The notes beneath the pieces are model-generated. The model made no database searches, had not been told where the DNA came from, and saw only the letters and a list, made by a program, of their open reading frames with translations. DNA of 64,000 nt from Cognataquiflexum aquatile (GTDB lineage Bacteria > Bacteroidota > Bacteroidia > Cytophagales > Cyclobacteriaceae): the NCBI RefSeq assembly GCF_003316845.1, contig NZ_QMIK01000004.1, positions 62,001-126,000 on the forward strand. The letters are read 5' to 3'. This document shows positions 1 to 8,427 of the stretch, piece by piece (positions within the stretch are counted from its first letter, which is position 1; every line of letters starts with the position of its first letter). A program made the position numbers and the translations under genes.

Positions 1-498
1 TCCAAAGGAAGGACAATTCGTCAATTCATTACCGGAACATTGATTGTGCCGGCTTTGGGTACTTTCATTTGGTTTACAGTTTTTGGTTCCAATGCTTTTG
101 GATTGATCGAAAGCGGCAATACCACTGCCGAAAGCTTCGGTTCCATTTACAGTGCCCTGTTCAATTTCTTTTCTCTTTTCCCCTATTCCTCATTCAGTAA
201 TACCGTTTCTACGATTTTGATTTTCACATTTCTGATTACATCTGTGGACTCAGCCATTTTTGTGTTGAGCATGTTTACAGACGACGGAAAGGCCGAGCCA
301 ATGAGAAGGTACAGGATGTTTTGGGGTGTCAGCATTGCCATGTTCACTATTGTGGTGATTTTGATGGGCAAAGAAAGTCTGCTTCAATCTGTCAGTCAGT
401 TGCTTATCATTTTTGCGCTACCGTTCAGTTTTCTTTTTGTCGGAATGGTTTTTTATTTTCTGAATTCTGTGATTTTAGAAAAGAATAAGAAAGGTTAG
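1..498 (+). CDS. BCCT-family transporter, C-terminal fragment
   Basis: The 3' part of a betaine/carnitine/choline-type secondary transporter, open at the left window edge. The frame is open from base 1 and its first residues read SKGRTIRQF, the cytoplasmic loop motif that precedes a late transmembrane helix in BCCT carriers. It is followed by IVPALGTFIWFTVFG, and about four hydrophobic segments are visible in the remaining 165 residues. The family imports compatible solutes such as glycine betaine with Na+ or H+. The substrate cannot be told because the binding-site helices lie outside the window. A TTG at 40 is internal and is not the start. Confidence 0.88.
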   Translation, partial: SKGRTIRQFITGTLIVPALGTFIWFTVFGSNAFGLIESGNTTAESFGSIYSALFNFFSLFPYSSFSNTVSTILIFTFLITSVDSAIFVLSMFTDDGKAEPMRRYRMFWGVSIAMFTIVVILMGKESLLQSVSQLLIIFALPFSFLFVGMVFYFLNSVILEKNKKG

Positions 499-556
499 TT
501 TTTTGTGTGACAAAAGTCATAAGAATGTAGGTGTTGTTTGATTTAAATTTAATCCA

Positions 557-640
557 ATGAAAACCGCTTTAAAATTGATTGCTGTCTGCGCCATTTGCCT
601 GTCAATAATTTTTGGTTTGGTTTTATTGTTTCACTCCTAA
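557..640 (+). CDS. possible 27-residue hydrophobic peptide
   Basis: A short ATG-to-TAA frame starting MKTALKLIAVCAICLSIIF with one transmembrane-like stretch. It sits 13 bp upstream of the DUF2892 gene and could be a leader peptide or a small membrane protein co-transcribed with it. There is no support beyond its composition, its good start and its position, so it may be chance. Confidence 0.25.
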   Translation: MKTALKLIAVCAICLSIIFGLVLLFHS

Positions 641-653
641 ACACACAAAAATC

Positions 654-860
654 ATGAAAAAGAACATGGGAACCACGGATAGAATCATCCGTACTATTAT
701 TGCCGTGATGGCGGCTTACTTATATTTTGGCGGAATTGTGACCGGCACTTTGGGCATTGTACTTGTCGTTGTTGCGGCTGTTTTCTTATTGACTAGCCTT
801 GTAAGTTTTTGCCCGCTTTATTCAATTGTAGGACTCAATACCTGCTCCGTTAAGAAATAA
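654..860 (+). CDS. DUF2892 (YgaP-like) small inner-membrane protein
   Basis: A 68-residue protein starting MKKNMGTTDRIIRTIIA, the typical opening of the DUF2892 family. Two transmembrane segments follow, with a conserved-looking FCPLYSIVGLNTC end whose cysteines resemble the tail of YgaP-type proteins. The ATG at 654 is chosen because it matches the family N terminus; the frame runs further upstream without homology. These proteins often accompany sulfur or rhodanese functions, but no such gene lies next to it here, so the function is unknown. It is followed by a clear terminator. Confidence 0.8.
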   Translation: MKKNMGTTDRIIRTIIAVMAAYLYFGGIVTGTLGIVLVVVAAVFLLTSLVSFCPLYSIVGLNTCSVKK

Positions 861-883
861 AACTCTGTACTTTGTATTCATTG

Positions 884-913
884 AAAGCAATCCTTTTTTG
901 GGTTGCTTTTTTT
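884..913 (+). terminator. Rho-independent terminator after the DUF2892 gene
   Basis: AAAGCAATCC and GGGTTGCTTT form a 10-bp stem with one G-U type pair around a T-rich loop, followed by a T run. It lies 24 bp after the stop codon. Confidence 0.8.
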
Positions 914-964
914 AATATGTATGCACACAATTATGCCAGTAGATTGGATATCCATTTAAATTTT

Positions 965-1063
965 TGTCCGCAGACTGAAATATCCGGTACATCGGTCTTC
1001 CGACTTCCGTCTTCTGTCCCCATGAAGAAGAATATAGGGTTACTGGCAAAGAAGCGTATATCC
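965..1063 (+). repeat. dispersed repeat, copy 1 (second copy inverted at 34703-34850)
   Basis: Intergenic block with conserved ends ACTGAAATATCCGGTACATC (from 974) and GGGTTACTGGCAAAGAAGCG (from about 1037), with a short GTCTTCCG-type core between them. The same ends, in opposite orientation and with a longer GGAAGAC heptamer core, occur at 34703-34850. No ORF of note is in it, and together with the terminator it fills the gap between the DUF2892 gene and the GH109-like gene. Confidence 0.75.
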
Positions 1064-1163
1064 ATGTTTTTTATTTTTCAAATTTTACACGAGGATCTTT
1101 TTCAAATAGGAATAAACCTTAAATTCAAATTTTTAAAGATAAATACCAAAAACCCATTTCCGC

Positions 1164-2573
1164 ATGAACAATAACCGCAGAGATTTCCTCAGGCTTGCAG
1201 GCCTCGGATTAGTAGGTTCGGCTTTGCCAAATTTTGCGCAAGCCGAAACCCCCGAGCAAGTGCTTTTTCAAAGCCTACGAACCCATTCCCAGCATTTCAA
1301 TATGTCGGGATACGCAGCCCCAAAACTTCCAACCGTCCGGATAGGGATTGTTGGTTTAGGTCAAAGAGGACCTGGCGCTGTAGACCGTCTGAGCAAAATC
1401 GAAGGTGTTGAAATAAAAGCCCTTTGTGACCTGATGCCTGATAGGGTGGACAAAATGAAAAAAGAGTTGGAAGGTACCAAGCATAAGCCTGAAGGATATT
1501 CAGGATCGGCATATGCCTGGAAGAAAATGGTGGACAGGCAGGATTTGGACCTGATTTATATTGCTACCCCATGGGAATGGCATACTCCGATGGCCGTCTA
1601 TGCCATGGAAGCAGGCAAGCATGCCGCCGTGGAAGTTCCTGCAGCGAGGACTTTGGAGGAATGCTGGCAGTTGGTAGAAACTTCCGAGCGCACCAAAAAA
1701 CATTGCATGCAATTGGAAAACTGCTGCTATGACTTTTTTGAATTGATGACACTCAGCATGAAAAGAGACGGATTTTTTGGAGAAATTATCCATACCGAAG
1801 GAGCATATATCCATGATTTGCTTTGGCTGAATTTTATGAAAACAAGCGATGGCGGCTATCAGGATATGTGGAGGCTTAAGGAAAACTACCGAAACGGAAA
1901 TTTATATACCACGCACGGTCTTGGTCCGGTCTGCCAAATCATGGACATCAACAGGGGAGACCAAATGAATTACCTGACTTCATTGTCCAGTGCTGATTTT
2001 CAAATGGGAGCCAAAGCCAATGAATTGGCTGAAACAGATGATTTCTTTGCGCCTTTTGCAGAAAAGAAGTTTAGAGGAAATATGAATACCACCATTATCA
2101 AAACCCAAAAAGGACGCTCCATCATGATCCAACATGACGTGACTTCCCCAAGACCTTATTCACGTCTGCATACAGTCAGCGGGACAAAAGCTTATGCACA
2201 AAAATATCCCGATCCAAAGGTCGCACAGGGACACAGTTGGATGAAGGCAGAAGAAATGAAAGCTTTGGAGGAAAAATACACTCCGGAAATCGTCCGGAAA
2301 GTAGGGGAACTAGCCAAGCAGATCGGAGGCCATGGAGGCATGGACTTTATGATGGATTGGAGATTGATTGACTGCCTGAGAAATGGGCTTCCGTTGGATC
2401 AGGATGTATACGATGCAGCGCTTTGGTCAGCTGTTTCGCCTTTGAGCGAATGGTCGGTAGCCCACCGTTCCAACTCCATCGATGTTCCGGATTTTACTGG
2501 AGGAAGCTGGAAATCAAACAAGCCTGTTGATATCACCCTCAAAGGCGGCGGAACAACCAAGGTAATTGTGTAA
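1164..2573 (+). CDS. Gfo/Idh/MocA-family oxidoreductase, GH109-like, Tat-exported
   Basis: A 469-residue protein. Residues 1-28 form a twin-arginine leader (NRRDFLRLAGLGLVGSALP). A Rossmann NAD-binding motif GIVGLGQRGPG lies at 61-71. The C-terminal half carries the GGHGGMDFMMDWRLID stretch typical of GH109-type alpha-N-acetylgalactosaminidases and related Bacteroidota proteins. GH109 enzymes hydrolyse GalNAc glycosides through an NAD-dependent redox mechanism, and a periplasmic or surface role is implied by the leader. Family membership is secure, but the exact substrate is not readable and other sugar oxidoreductases share this build. It stands alone and ends at a terminator. Confidence 0.85.
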   Translation: MNNNRRDFLRLAGLGLVGSALPNFAQAETPEQVLFQSLRTHSQHFNMSGYAAPKLPTVRIGIVGLGQRGPGAVDRLSKIEGVEIKALCDLMPDRVDKMKKELEGTKHKPEGYSGSAYAWKKMVDRQDLDLIYIATPWEWHTPMAVYAMEAGKHAAVEVPAARTLEECWQLVETSERTKKHCMQLENCCYDFFELMTLSMKRDGFFGEIIHTEGAYIHDLLWLNFMKTSDGGYQDMWRLKENYRNGNLYTTHGLGPVCQIMDINRGDQMNYLTSLSSADFQMGAKANELAETDDFFAPFAEKKFRGNMNTTIIKTQKGRSIMIQHDVTSPRPYSRLHTVSGTKAYAQKYPDPKVAQGHSWMKAEEMKALEEKYTPEIVRKVGELAKQIGGHGGMDFMMDWRLIDCLRNGLPLDQDVYDAALWSAVSPLSEWSVAHRSNSIDVPDFTGGSWKSNKPVDITLKGGGTTKVIV

Positions 2574-2580
2574 TTTTCTT

Positions 2581-2616
2581 AAGACCTTTGAGGTTTTTTT
2601 GAACCTCGAAGGTCTT
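2581..2616 (+). terminator. strong intergenic hairpin after the GH109-like gene
   Basis: AAGACCTTTGAGGTT and AACCTCGAAGGTCTT pair over 15 bp with one mismatch around a six-base T-rich loop. It starts 7 bp after the stop. The stem is nearly symmetric, so it could work in both directions between this gene and the convergent DUF4268 gene. Confidence 0.7.
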
Positions 2617-2739
2617 TGCATTTAATTTACCACATAGACAGATAGAGCGAATAGTTTTCCTTTTCAATTACTTTTGATTGAGAAAAGAGAAAAATGATTT
2701 CACTATGTGATCTATATGAACTATGCGGTAAAAAAAGTT

Positions 2740-3198
2740 TTACAAATCCTCAAAAGCAGGTTTGATGTTCGCCCAAAAAGCATCCAACGCGATGATTCTT
2801 GGCTTCAAAAAACTGATGATCGCCGGCCAATCATTTTGGTCAAATACATTCAACCCATTTTTGACTTTTTGGATGCGGGAAACCACTTTTCCCAAATCAT
2901 CAAATTGGTGCAGTTGCCAATCCCACGGTTCTTCAAGTTCAGCTTCCAACAGTTTGCGAAATTCCACAAACTGCTCAAAGTAAAGCTGCTGCAGTTCATC
3001 GTCTTTGTGGTAGATTTCTATCCCGATGGAAATGAAATCCCGCTCGGTTTTCATGCGGAAATAGACATCTTTCACCCCGGTTTTATAATTCTGCCAATTG
3101 ATCCGATATCCTTGGGCGGAAGGTACGGGCTTCATGTATTGGCCAAAAGTAGTCCAAAAATCCTGTCTGATTTTTGAGGATTCGGCAGCAGAGTACAT
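2740..3198 (-). CDS. DUF4268 domain protein
   Basis: A 152-residue soluble protein that is essentially one DUF4268 domain, with an aromatic-rich core (RQDFWTTFGQYMKP near residue 11, WQNYKTGVKDVYFRM near 35). The domain is common in Bacteroidota, and in longer proteins it is fused to restriction-nuclease-like modules, but its own function is not established. It is the last gene of a five-gene minus-strand operon, 6 bp behind the ChaN-like gene. The ATG at 3198 is the only good start. Confidence 0.75.
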   Translation of the reverse strand: MYSAAESSKIRQDFWTTFGQYMKPVPSAQGYRINWQNYKTGVKDVYFRMKTERDFISIGIEIYHKDDELQQLYFEQFVEFRKLLEAELEEPWDWQLHQFDDLGKVVSRIQKVKNGLNVFDQNDWPAIISFLKPRIIALDAFWANIKPAFEDL

Positions 3199-3204
3199 CG
3201 GGGG

Positions 3205-4068
3205 TCAGTAGCTTTTGGGACTATCCATTGGCAATACGATGATGAAATCTGCGATGCCTTTTGATTTTTCTTCCAATTCTTTGATACTTTCCTGTTCTAC
3301 AGTGGAAATGGTCAGGATCTTGGTTTTTGGGTATGCTTTATTTAGGTACCAAATGATTCCTTCATAATTGTTGGAATGGTACGAGCCATTGATGTGGAGA
3401 ATGGAATTGCCTTTTTCGAGATAGTCAAATAATGAGTAAGCCATTGTAGCATCTTTCAGGGCCTGTGCCTCTACCATATAGTCTGCATTCATGCCTGAAC
3501 CGTGCATCATGTCTTTCATGCCCACGTACCCAGGAAGGGTTTTGTCCACTTCTATCGGCAAAGGTGCAATGGATTTTTTGGCTTCCTCGGAAAGGCTGTC
3601 CAAAACCGAAAGCCCTTTTCTGCTGACCATGGAAGCATATTTTCGGGGAACATTGGTACCCACAAAAGGAATGTTGTTTTTCTTGGCAAAGAGCATCATC
3701 GGCTTGTAATCCACCTGATAGTTGTTCCAAAGCTTGGCTTCTGCTTCGAAATTTTTATCCGTCATTTTGCCTGCAAACCATTCCTCGATGTTCAATTGGT
3801 CATCCCTTTCAAAGAATTCAGCGGCAAGGATTACTTTATTGCCATTTTCCTGAAGGTTCTTCAAAAGCTGCAATTGTAGCCAATGTGCGATGCTGTTGTT
3901 ATGGAGTTCTCCAAAAAAGATGACCTCAGACTTCTTGGAGTCTTTTACAATATTTTCAAAAGTGACTTCCTTTCCCTTGCCATCAAAGATTTTATAAGGC
4001 TCTGTTTGGGCAAAAGACGCTTGGAATGCAAATAGGAATAGGAGGGCTATGATTCGTGTTTTAAACAT
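3205..4068 (-). CDS. ChaN-like (DUF399) secreted protein, putative haem/iron binding
   Basis: A 287-residue protein with a Sec leader (cleavage after about residue 20, FAQ|T). The DUF399/ChaN core is marked by FFGELHNNSIAH near residue 51 and AAEFFERDDQ near 82, the acidic and histidine pattern of the TIKI/EreA/ChaN fold. Campylobacter ChaN binds haem on the outer membrane; TraB/TIKI relatives are metalloproteases, so a metal- or haem-linked role is inferred and not shown. Its ATG lies inside the end of folB (8-bp overlap), so the two are translationally coupled. Confidence 0.8.
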   Translation of the reverse strand: MFKTRIIALLFLFAFQASFAQTEPYKIFDGKGKEVTFENIVKDSKKSEVIFFGELHNNSIAHWLQLQLLKNLQENGNKVILAAEFFERDDQLNIEEWFAGKMTDKNFEAEAKLWNNYQVDYKPMMLFAKKNNIPFVGTNVPRKYASMVSRKGLSVLDSLSEEAKKSIAPLPIEVDKTLPGYVGMKDMMHGSGMNADYMVEAQALKDATMAYSLFDYLEKGNSILHINGSYHSNNYEGIIWYLNKAYPKTKILTISTVEQESIKELEEKSKGIADFIIVLPMDSPKSY

Positions 4069-4426
4069 AATCTTCTGGATAGGTCACTGTCACCACGGAG
4101 AAATTAACAACGCCTCCGAGGGCAGGATTGTGTTTTTTGATGGTTACGATTACTGATTTGAGGTCAGGATATTCTTTGAGAATATCCAGGATCATAAGGT
4201 GGGAAAGGTGCTCTAATAATTTGACAGGCTCAAGCATATGTGCTTTGGCTATTTTGTAAAGCTTGGCATAATCTACCGTGGAACGTAAGTCATCATCCAA
4301 CATTGCTTTGCGGAAATCAGTCTGCACGTGGATGTCCACTGTAAACCTGTTGCCCAATTTGGTCTCTTCGGAAAAGACACCATGGTAAGCATGAAATTCG
4401 ATACCTTCAAGCGATACTTTTCCCAT
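4061..4426 (-). CDS. folB: dihydroneopterin aldolase
   Basis: A 121-residue cytoplasmic enzyme of folate synthesis that converts 7,8-dihydroneopterin to 6-hydroxymethyl-dihydropterin and glycolaldehyde. Seen: GIEFHAYHGVFSEE with the active-site glutamate, VDYAKLY, LLEHLSHLM, and the catalytic lysine region TIKKHNPALGG. The ATG at 4426 overlaps the TGA of the DivIVA-like gene by one base (TGATG). A TTG one codon earlier is possible but less likely. Length is normal for the family. Confidence 0.93.
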   Translation of the reverse strand: MGKVSLEGIEFHAYHGVFSEETKLGNRFTVDIHVQTDFRKAMLDDDLRSTVDYAKLYKIAKAHMLEPVKLLEHLSHLMILDILKEYPDLKSVIVTIKKHNPALGGVVNFSVVTVTYPEDYV

Positions 4427-5322
4427 CAATCAAACTGGTCAAAAAATGAGCTTCCTTTATCAGGTTTTGATTTTGGTTCGGAAGATTTTTCATCCTCTTT
4501 CTCTTCTTCCGCATCTTCAGCTTTTGAATTTTCCACTTCGGGTGCGGCTTCTGGTTTTGGTTCTTCTACAGCTGTTTCAACTCCTTTTGCTTCTGATTGG
4601 ATGGTTTCAACGGATTCTTCCTTTATGGTCTCTTCGACTGTTTCCTGTGATTGAAGAGGGGAAATTTCTTTTGGTTCCTCGGGCAATACCTGCTTGGTCA
4701 TTGGCGATTCATCCACATGGACCGAGGAGATATTGGCAAAGGTAAATGCTTTTGCCCTGCTGAGTTCATCAACTATCTTGGCATGAACCTGCACGTTTAC
4801 TTTCTTGAAAGACTCATTGGATGTGGTGATCTTGTCATCCAGATCCTCGGACAACCGCTTCATGTTTTTGAGGATGAGTTCCCTTTCTTTGATCAGTTTC
4901 TCATAGCTTTCAACAAGGCTTTTGACATTTTCCTTGAGCTCTTCCATGATCTGTTTTGCCTTTGCTTCAGCTGTTTCGATCAGATTTTGGGAATTTCTTT
5001 TCGCCTCAATGACCATCGAATCTGCATTATGGTGCGCATCAGCCATGATTTCGGAGGCGGCAATACTTGCTTCTTCGATGATGCTGGCGCCGGTATCTTC
5101 TGCAGTTTTCAAAGTCCTGAAAAGTGACTCTTCCACGTCTTTGAGTTTTTTTGCTTCCCGTTGACTGGTTTCCAGGGCCCTTTCAAGGTCTTTTTTCTCT
5201 CCCTGCAATTTATCCCATTCATCTGCCAATACGCCCAAAAAAGCGGTTACTTCATCCTTGTCGTATCCCCGGAAGTTTTTTTCGAAGGACTTTTGGCTAA
5301 TTTCTTTAGAGGTTATGTTCAT
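4426..5322 (-). CDS. DivIVA-domain coiled-coil protein
   Basis: A 298-residue protein. The first 35 residues carry the DivIVA signature (EISQKSFEKNFRGYDKDEV), followed by a long coiled coil to about residue 200 and then an acidic, low-complexity Glu/Pro/Ser-rich tail ending FFDQFD. DivIVA proteins bind curved membrane and recruit polar or septal partners; in Bacteroidota their job is little known. Start: ATG at 5322 places the signature at the usual position; the upstream TTG at 5331 is less likely. The gap to the WD40 gene before it is 5 bp. Confidence 0.85.
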   Translation of the reverse strand: MNITSKEISQKSFEKNFRGYDKDEVTAFLGVLADEWDKLQGEKKDLERALETSQREAKKLKDVEESLFRTLKTAEDTGASIIEEASIAASEIMADAHHNADSMVIEAKRNSQNLIETAEAKAKQIMEELKENVKSLVESYEKLIKERELILKNMKRLSEDLDDKITTSNESFKKVNVQVHAKIVDELSRAKAFTFANISSVHVDESPMTKQVLPEEPKEISPLQSQETVEETIKEESVETIQSEAKGVETAVEEPKPEAAPEVENSKAEDAEEEKEDEKSSEPKSKPDKGSSFFDQFD

Positions 5323-5327
5323 GTTTT

Positions 5328-6236
5328 TCAAAATTCTAGGTTCCAGATGGAGATTTTTCTATCGTCGCTGATGGAGATGATGTTTTGGTTGTAACGGCTC
5401 CAGGCAACTTTGTTGATGGAAGTGCCATGACCTGCATACCTTGCTTTGTCGATGACTTTGAGGAGTTTGTAGGATTCAGCATCCCATACTTTGATGGATT
5501 TGTCCATACTACAAGTTACAAAATATCTGCCATCTTCACGGAAGGCCAAATAATTTATAGCATAAAGGTGGGCAATAATGGTCTGTTTCAATTCATAATC
5601 CACTGTATCCCAAATCTTAAGACTTGCGTCCCTGCCACCGCTGATCAAGATTGAATTATTCGGATCAAAGGCCAGGGCAAAGACTGAATTGGTATGGGAA
5701 CTGAGGTTGTGGATGGGTTCAAGAGAATTAAGGTCAAAAATCTTGATGCTGTGGTCACTCAGGCCCGCCGCAATCTTGGTTCCGGCAGGATTGATAGCCA
5801 AGACCCGAACGCTTTTTTCGGAGATTTTCAAATGTTTTTTGACAGCCCTTGTTTGGGTGTCTATGATGATGACCATGCCATCTCCTGTTCCCACAAAAAT
5901 ATTATTGCCCGCCACTTTGATGTCAAAAATCGATTGGTTTGTAATATTCAAAGACCAAAGTTCTTTTTGATCCAGGAGGTCAATTACATGGATTCCTTCA
6001 AAATTATGGCCAATAATGAGTTGATTTCTGTTCCGGTCGACCTCCAGCGCATAGACAGAATGGTTGACTTTGGCTATGAGCTTTCCGTCCTTTGGATCCT
6101 CCAAATCCCATAAAACAACCATTCCATCCCCCGAACCCGTAAAAAAATACCTTGGGTCAGGAGCTTCTGCCAAGGCATAAATACAATCGTTGTGGCCGGT
6201 CAATGTATGCAATTTATTTACTTGGATTTTTACCAT
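5328..6236 (-). CDS. WD40 repeat protein
   Basis: A 302-residue cytoplasmic protein (no leader) made of about seven WD40 blades, with visible GH...WD/WN repeats such as HTNSVFALAFDPNNSILISGG and SGDGMVVLWD. It should fold as one beta propeller and act as a protein-binding platform. It is the first gene of the operon leading into the DivIVA-like gene, folB, the ChaN-like gene and the DUF4268 gene. A link to the DivIVA-like protein is suggested only by the tight spacing. It is divergent from the PPTase gene, with 38 bp between the starts. Confidence 0.9.
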   Translation of the reverse strand: MVKIQVNKLHTLTGHNDCIYALAEAPDPRYFFTGSGDGMVVLWDLEDPKDGKLIAKVNHSVYALEVDRNRNQLIIGHNFEGIHVIDLLDQKELWSLNITNQSIFDIKVAGNNIFVGTGDGMVIIIDTQTRAVKKHLKISEKSVRVLAINPAGTKIAAGLSDHSIKIFDLNSLEPIHNLSSHTNSVFALAFDPNNSILISGGRDASLKIWDTVDYELKQTIIAHLYAINYLAFREDGRYFVTCSMDKSIKVWDAESYKLLKVIDKARYAGHGTSINKVAWSRYNQNIISISDDRKISIWNLEF

Positions 6237-6274
6237 ATTTTGCTGTGATTAGCACTTCTTCCCATAATGGGTCT

Positions 6275-6904
6275 ATGCAAACAAAAATAGAAAAAATAAG
6301 TCCTTTATCTGCTTTGGCGATAAAGAATATTGAGGAGGTCTCCCAAAACGGAACTGATTTTTTAAGCTTTAGGGAAAAACTTTCATTCGCCAATATTTCT
6401 CATCCTGAAAAAAGAATGGAGTGGAAGGGTGCGAGAATTGCCATCAAGGAAGCATTGGACTGTATTGCATTGCCTTATCCCGGATTTTATAAGGATGAAA
6501 ATGGGAAATCACATTCTATGGACGGTTTTGGGCATGTGTCTATGACCCATACCAAAGGCCTGGCCGCTGCGATCTTTCACAAAGAAATGCCTGTAGGGAT
6601 TGATTTGGATTATGTGCGCGAAAAGGTCGTTCGCTTGGGACCCAAGTTTCTGAATAATTTTGAGATTGATTTTTTAGGAAATGAACCCCTTATCAATACC
6701 ATTGCTTGGTCAGCCAAAGAATCCATCTTCAAATGTCAGGGAAGGAGGGGGGTAAGCCTCAAAAATAACATCCGCCTTTCTCCTTTCACCCTTCAGGACA
6801 AAGTCATCTCAGGAAGAATTGAAAACACCGAATTTTCAGACCACCATTACCAAGTCAAAATCGAATGGCAAAATGATATTGTCCTGACTTATACGATCTG
6901 GTAG
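6275..6904 (+). CDS. 4'-phosphopantetheinyl transferase superfamily protein
   Basis: A 209-residue enzyme that would transfer phosphopantetheine from CoA to a serine of acyl- or peptidyl-carrier proteins. Seen: FGHVSMTHTKG (85-95), the Mg-binding GIDLDYV (108-114) and WSAKESIFKCQG (145-156), the three signature regions of Sfp/AcpT-type enzymes. The ATG at 6275 is preferred: the frame extends to 6152 but that part overlaps the divergent WD40 gene. No biosynthetic cluster is adjacent, so the carrier is probably the fatty-acid ACP or one encoded elsewhere. Confidence 0.88.
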   Translation: MQTKIEKISPLSALAIKNIEEVSQNGTDFLSFREKLSFANISHPEKRMEWKGARIAIKEALDCIALPYPGFYKDENGKSHSMDGFGHVSMTHTKGLAAAIFHKEMPVGIDLDYVREKVVRLGPKFLNNFEIDFLGNEPLINTIAWSAKESIFKCQGRRGVSLKNNIRLSPFTLQDKVISGRIENTEFSDHHYQVKIEWQNDIVLTYTIW

Positions 6905-6912
6905 TATCTTTG
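6879..6912 (+). promoter_or_regulatory. putative Bacteroidota-type promoter for the redoxin gene
   Basis: TATCTTTG at 6905-6912 matches the Bacteroidota -7 consensus TAnnTTTG, with a TTG 23 bp upstream at 6879. It overlaps the 3' end of the PPTase gene and lies 38 bp before the ATG at 6951. Confidence 0.4.
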
Positions 6913-6950
6913 TATGTATCTTTATTGTATCACGCAATTCATACCTGAAA

Positions 6951-7529
6951 ATGAAAAAGATATCTCTATTCTTTCTATCGTTTATTTTGGTTTCTTACTC
7001 CTTTTCCCAAAGGGTCGAAAACTTCCAATTGGTAGATGCAGTATCAGGCCAAGAATTCTCTCTGGCTTCACACGGGGAGGCCAAAGCCGTCGTATTGGTT
7101 TTTACGAGCCTCAATTGCCCATTTTCCAAATTGTATGAAGAAAGAATTTCCAGCCTGAATAGTCAGTTTGCCGGTGAAGGGTTCGTTTTTGCTATGATCA
7201 ACCCCCACGTAGGAATCGAGGAAGAAGAAACCTCCGCCGGAATGAAAGCTAGGGTTGCTGAAAAAAAGATGTCAATTCCATTTCTTGAGGATGGGAATCA
7301 GGTTGTCACCAAACAGTTTGGAATCACCAAATTGCCCGAGGTAGTGGTCATTACCCCCGGACCGACAGGTTTTGCTGTAGCTTATAGAGGTGCTATCGAC
7401 AATAATCCTCAAATGGCTGAAAATGCAAACCTTAAATACCTGGAAAGTGCCTTGACAGCTATCCAAAACAGGAGGTCTCCAAGTCCCTCCTCCAGCCGTG
7501 CCGTGGGCTGTAATGTCAAATTGCGTTAA
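6951..7529 (+). CDS. secreted redoxin-family (thioredoxin-fold) protein
   Basis: A 192-residue protein with a Sec leader (cleaved near SFSQ, residue 20). The thioredoxin-like fold shows TSLNCPFSKLYE with a single cysteine at the peroxidatic position, IPFLEDGNQVVTKQFGI and the cis-Pro region KLPEVVVI. The C terminus AVGCNVKLR matches the GC-x-IK tail of peroxiredoxin-like redoxin proteins in Bacteroidota. It is probably a periplasmic thiol protein; the reaction is not known. It ends convergently with, and overlapping by 4 bp, the SirB1-like gene. Confidence 0.8.
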   Translation: MKKISLFFLSFILVSYSFSQRVENFQLVDAVSGQEFSLASHGEAKAVVLVFTSLNCPFSKLYEERISSLNSQFAGEGFVFAMINPHVGIEEEETSAGMKARVAEKKMSIPFLEDGNQVVTKQFGITKLPEVVVITPGPTGFAVAYRGAIDNNPQMAENANLKYLESALTAIQNRRSPSPSSSRAVGCNVKLR

Positions 7530-8368
7530 CTTTCGCTAATCTCCAGGAGTTCTTTGATCTCTCCGGACTTTTCTACTTCTCCCAGTTTTTCAAATGCGAC
7601 AATCAGATTTCTCAGGACTCTGGTGATGATATCTTTATTGGAGCAAGGTTCAAAGAAAACTTCACGTGATTCGATATGGAGGTGCTCAAGGTAATTGACA
7701 ATGTCTTTTCTCGAAAAAATCAAGCCTTTATTAAAAGCATTGATGTAAAATGAAGCATCGGAAGATTTGTAAGTTAGGACAAACAAATTGGGCAGATTGA
7801 CACCATAAATAGGAAGACCGAGTTTTTTGGCAACTAAGAGGTAGATGGAACAAAGACTGATTGGATTGCCTTTTTTGGTTTCAAGGACATTGCTCAACAT
7901 GCTGTTGCCTGGAGAATGAAAATTCTTGGTATTGGCCGAAAATCGGAGTGAATTGAACAGAACGCCGTTGATGATCCTGACCTGTTCGTATGGAAGAAGG
8001 TCATTTTTGAAAGCCGTCCATACCTCAAAATAAATCTGATGCATATCTGCATTCAATTTTTCAAATTCCAGATCGGGGTATTGATAGGTATTGATGATCC
8101 ATAATCCGGTCAGGAGATCTTGGTCAGGGGAATTTTTCCAATCTATAAGCCTTTCTTTTAATTGCAAAAACTGGAGACGGTGTACCAGGTCTTCAATCTC
8201 TTTTTGGATGGCAGGATTGAAACTTTCTTCCCACTTTTTTTCTAAAAACGGGATTACAGGATGCCCTATGGAAATCAGCTTGTCCAATACAAGGCTTTTC
8301 ACCTCGCGGTCCGTATCGTCGAGCAGGGAAACCAGGGCATGAAGTTCTTTTTCACTGAGTTTTTCCAT
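7526..8368 (-). CDS. transglutaminase-like protein of the SirB1 family
   Basis: A 280-residue protein. Residues 1-90 look like HEAT/PBS-type alpha repeats (LVSLLDDTDREVKSLVLDKL). The rest is a SirB1-type transglutaminase-like fold with VLETKKGNPISLCSIYLLVAKKLG carrying the cysteine, and GVNLPNLFVL in place of the usual G-x-PGHF. The proline-histidine pair expected there is replaced by PNL, so catalytic activity is doubtful. Function is unknown. ATG at 8368 is preferred over the TTG at 8374. Confidence 0.75.
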   Translation of the reverse strand: MEKLSEKELHALVSLLDDTDREVKSLVLDKLISIGHPVIPFLEKKWEESFNPAIQKEIEDLVHRLQFLQLKERLIDWKNSPDQDLLTGLWIINTYQYPDLEFEKLNADMHQIYFEVWTAFKNDLLPYEQVRIINGVLFNSLRFSANTKNFHSPGNSMLSNVLETKKGNPISLCSIYLLVAKKLGLPIYGVNLPNLFVLTYKSSDASFYINAFNKGLIFSRKDIVNYLEHLHIESREVFFEPCSNKDIITRVLRNLIVAFEKLGEVEKSGEIKELLEISES

Positions 8369-8427
8369 GGGCAAAATTGATATCCAATTTAATAAAATTT
8401 AGGATGAATGGAAACCCTAAGAAGCTT

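Noticed and set aside
872..1174. 100-codon plus-strand ORF between the DUF2892 gene and the GH109-like gene
   Set aside because: It covers the terminator and a dispersed repeat and has no protein-like composition beyond chance.
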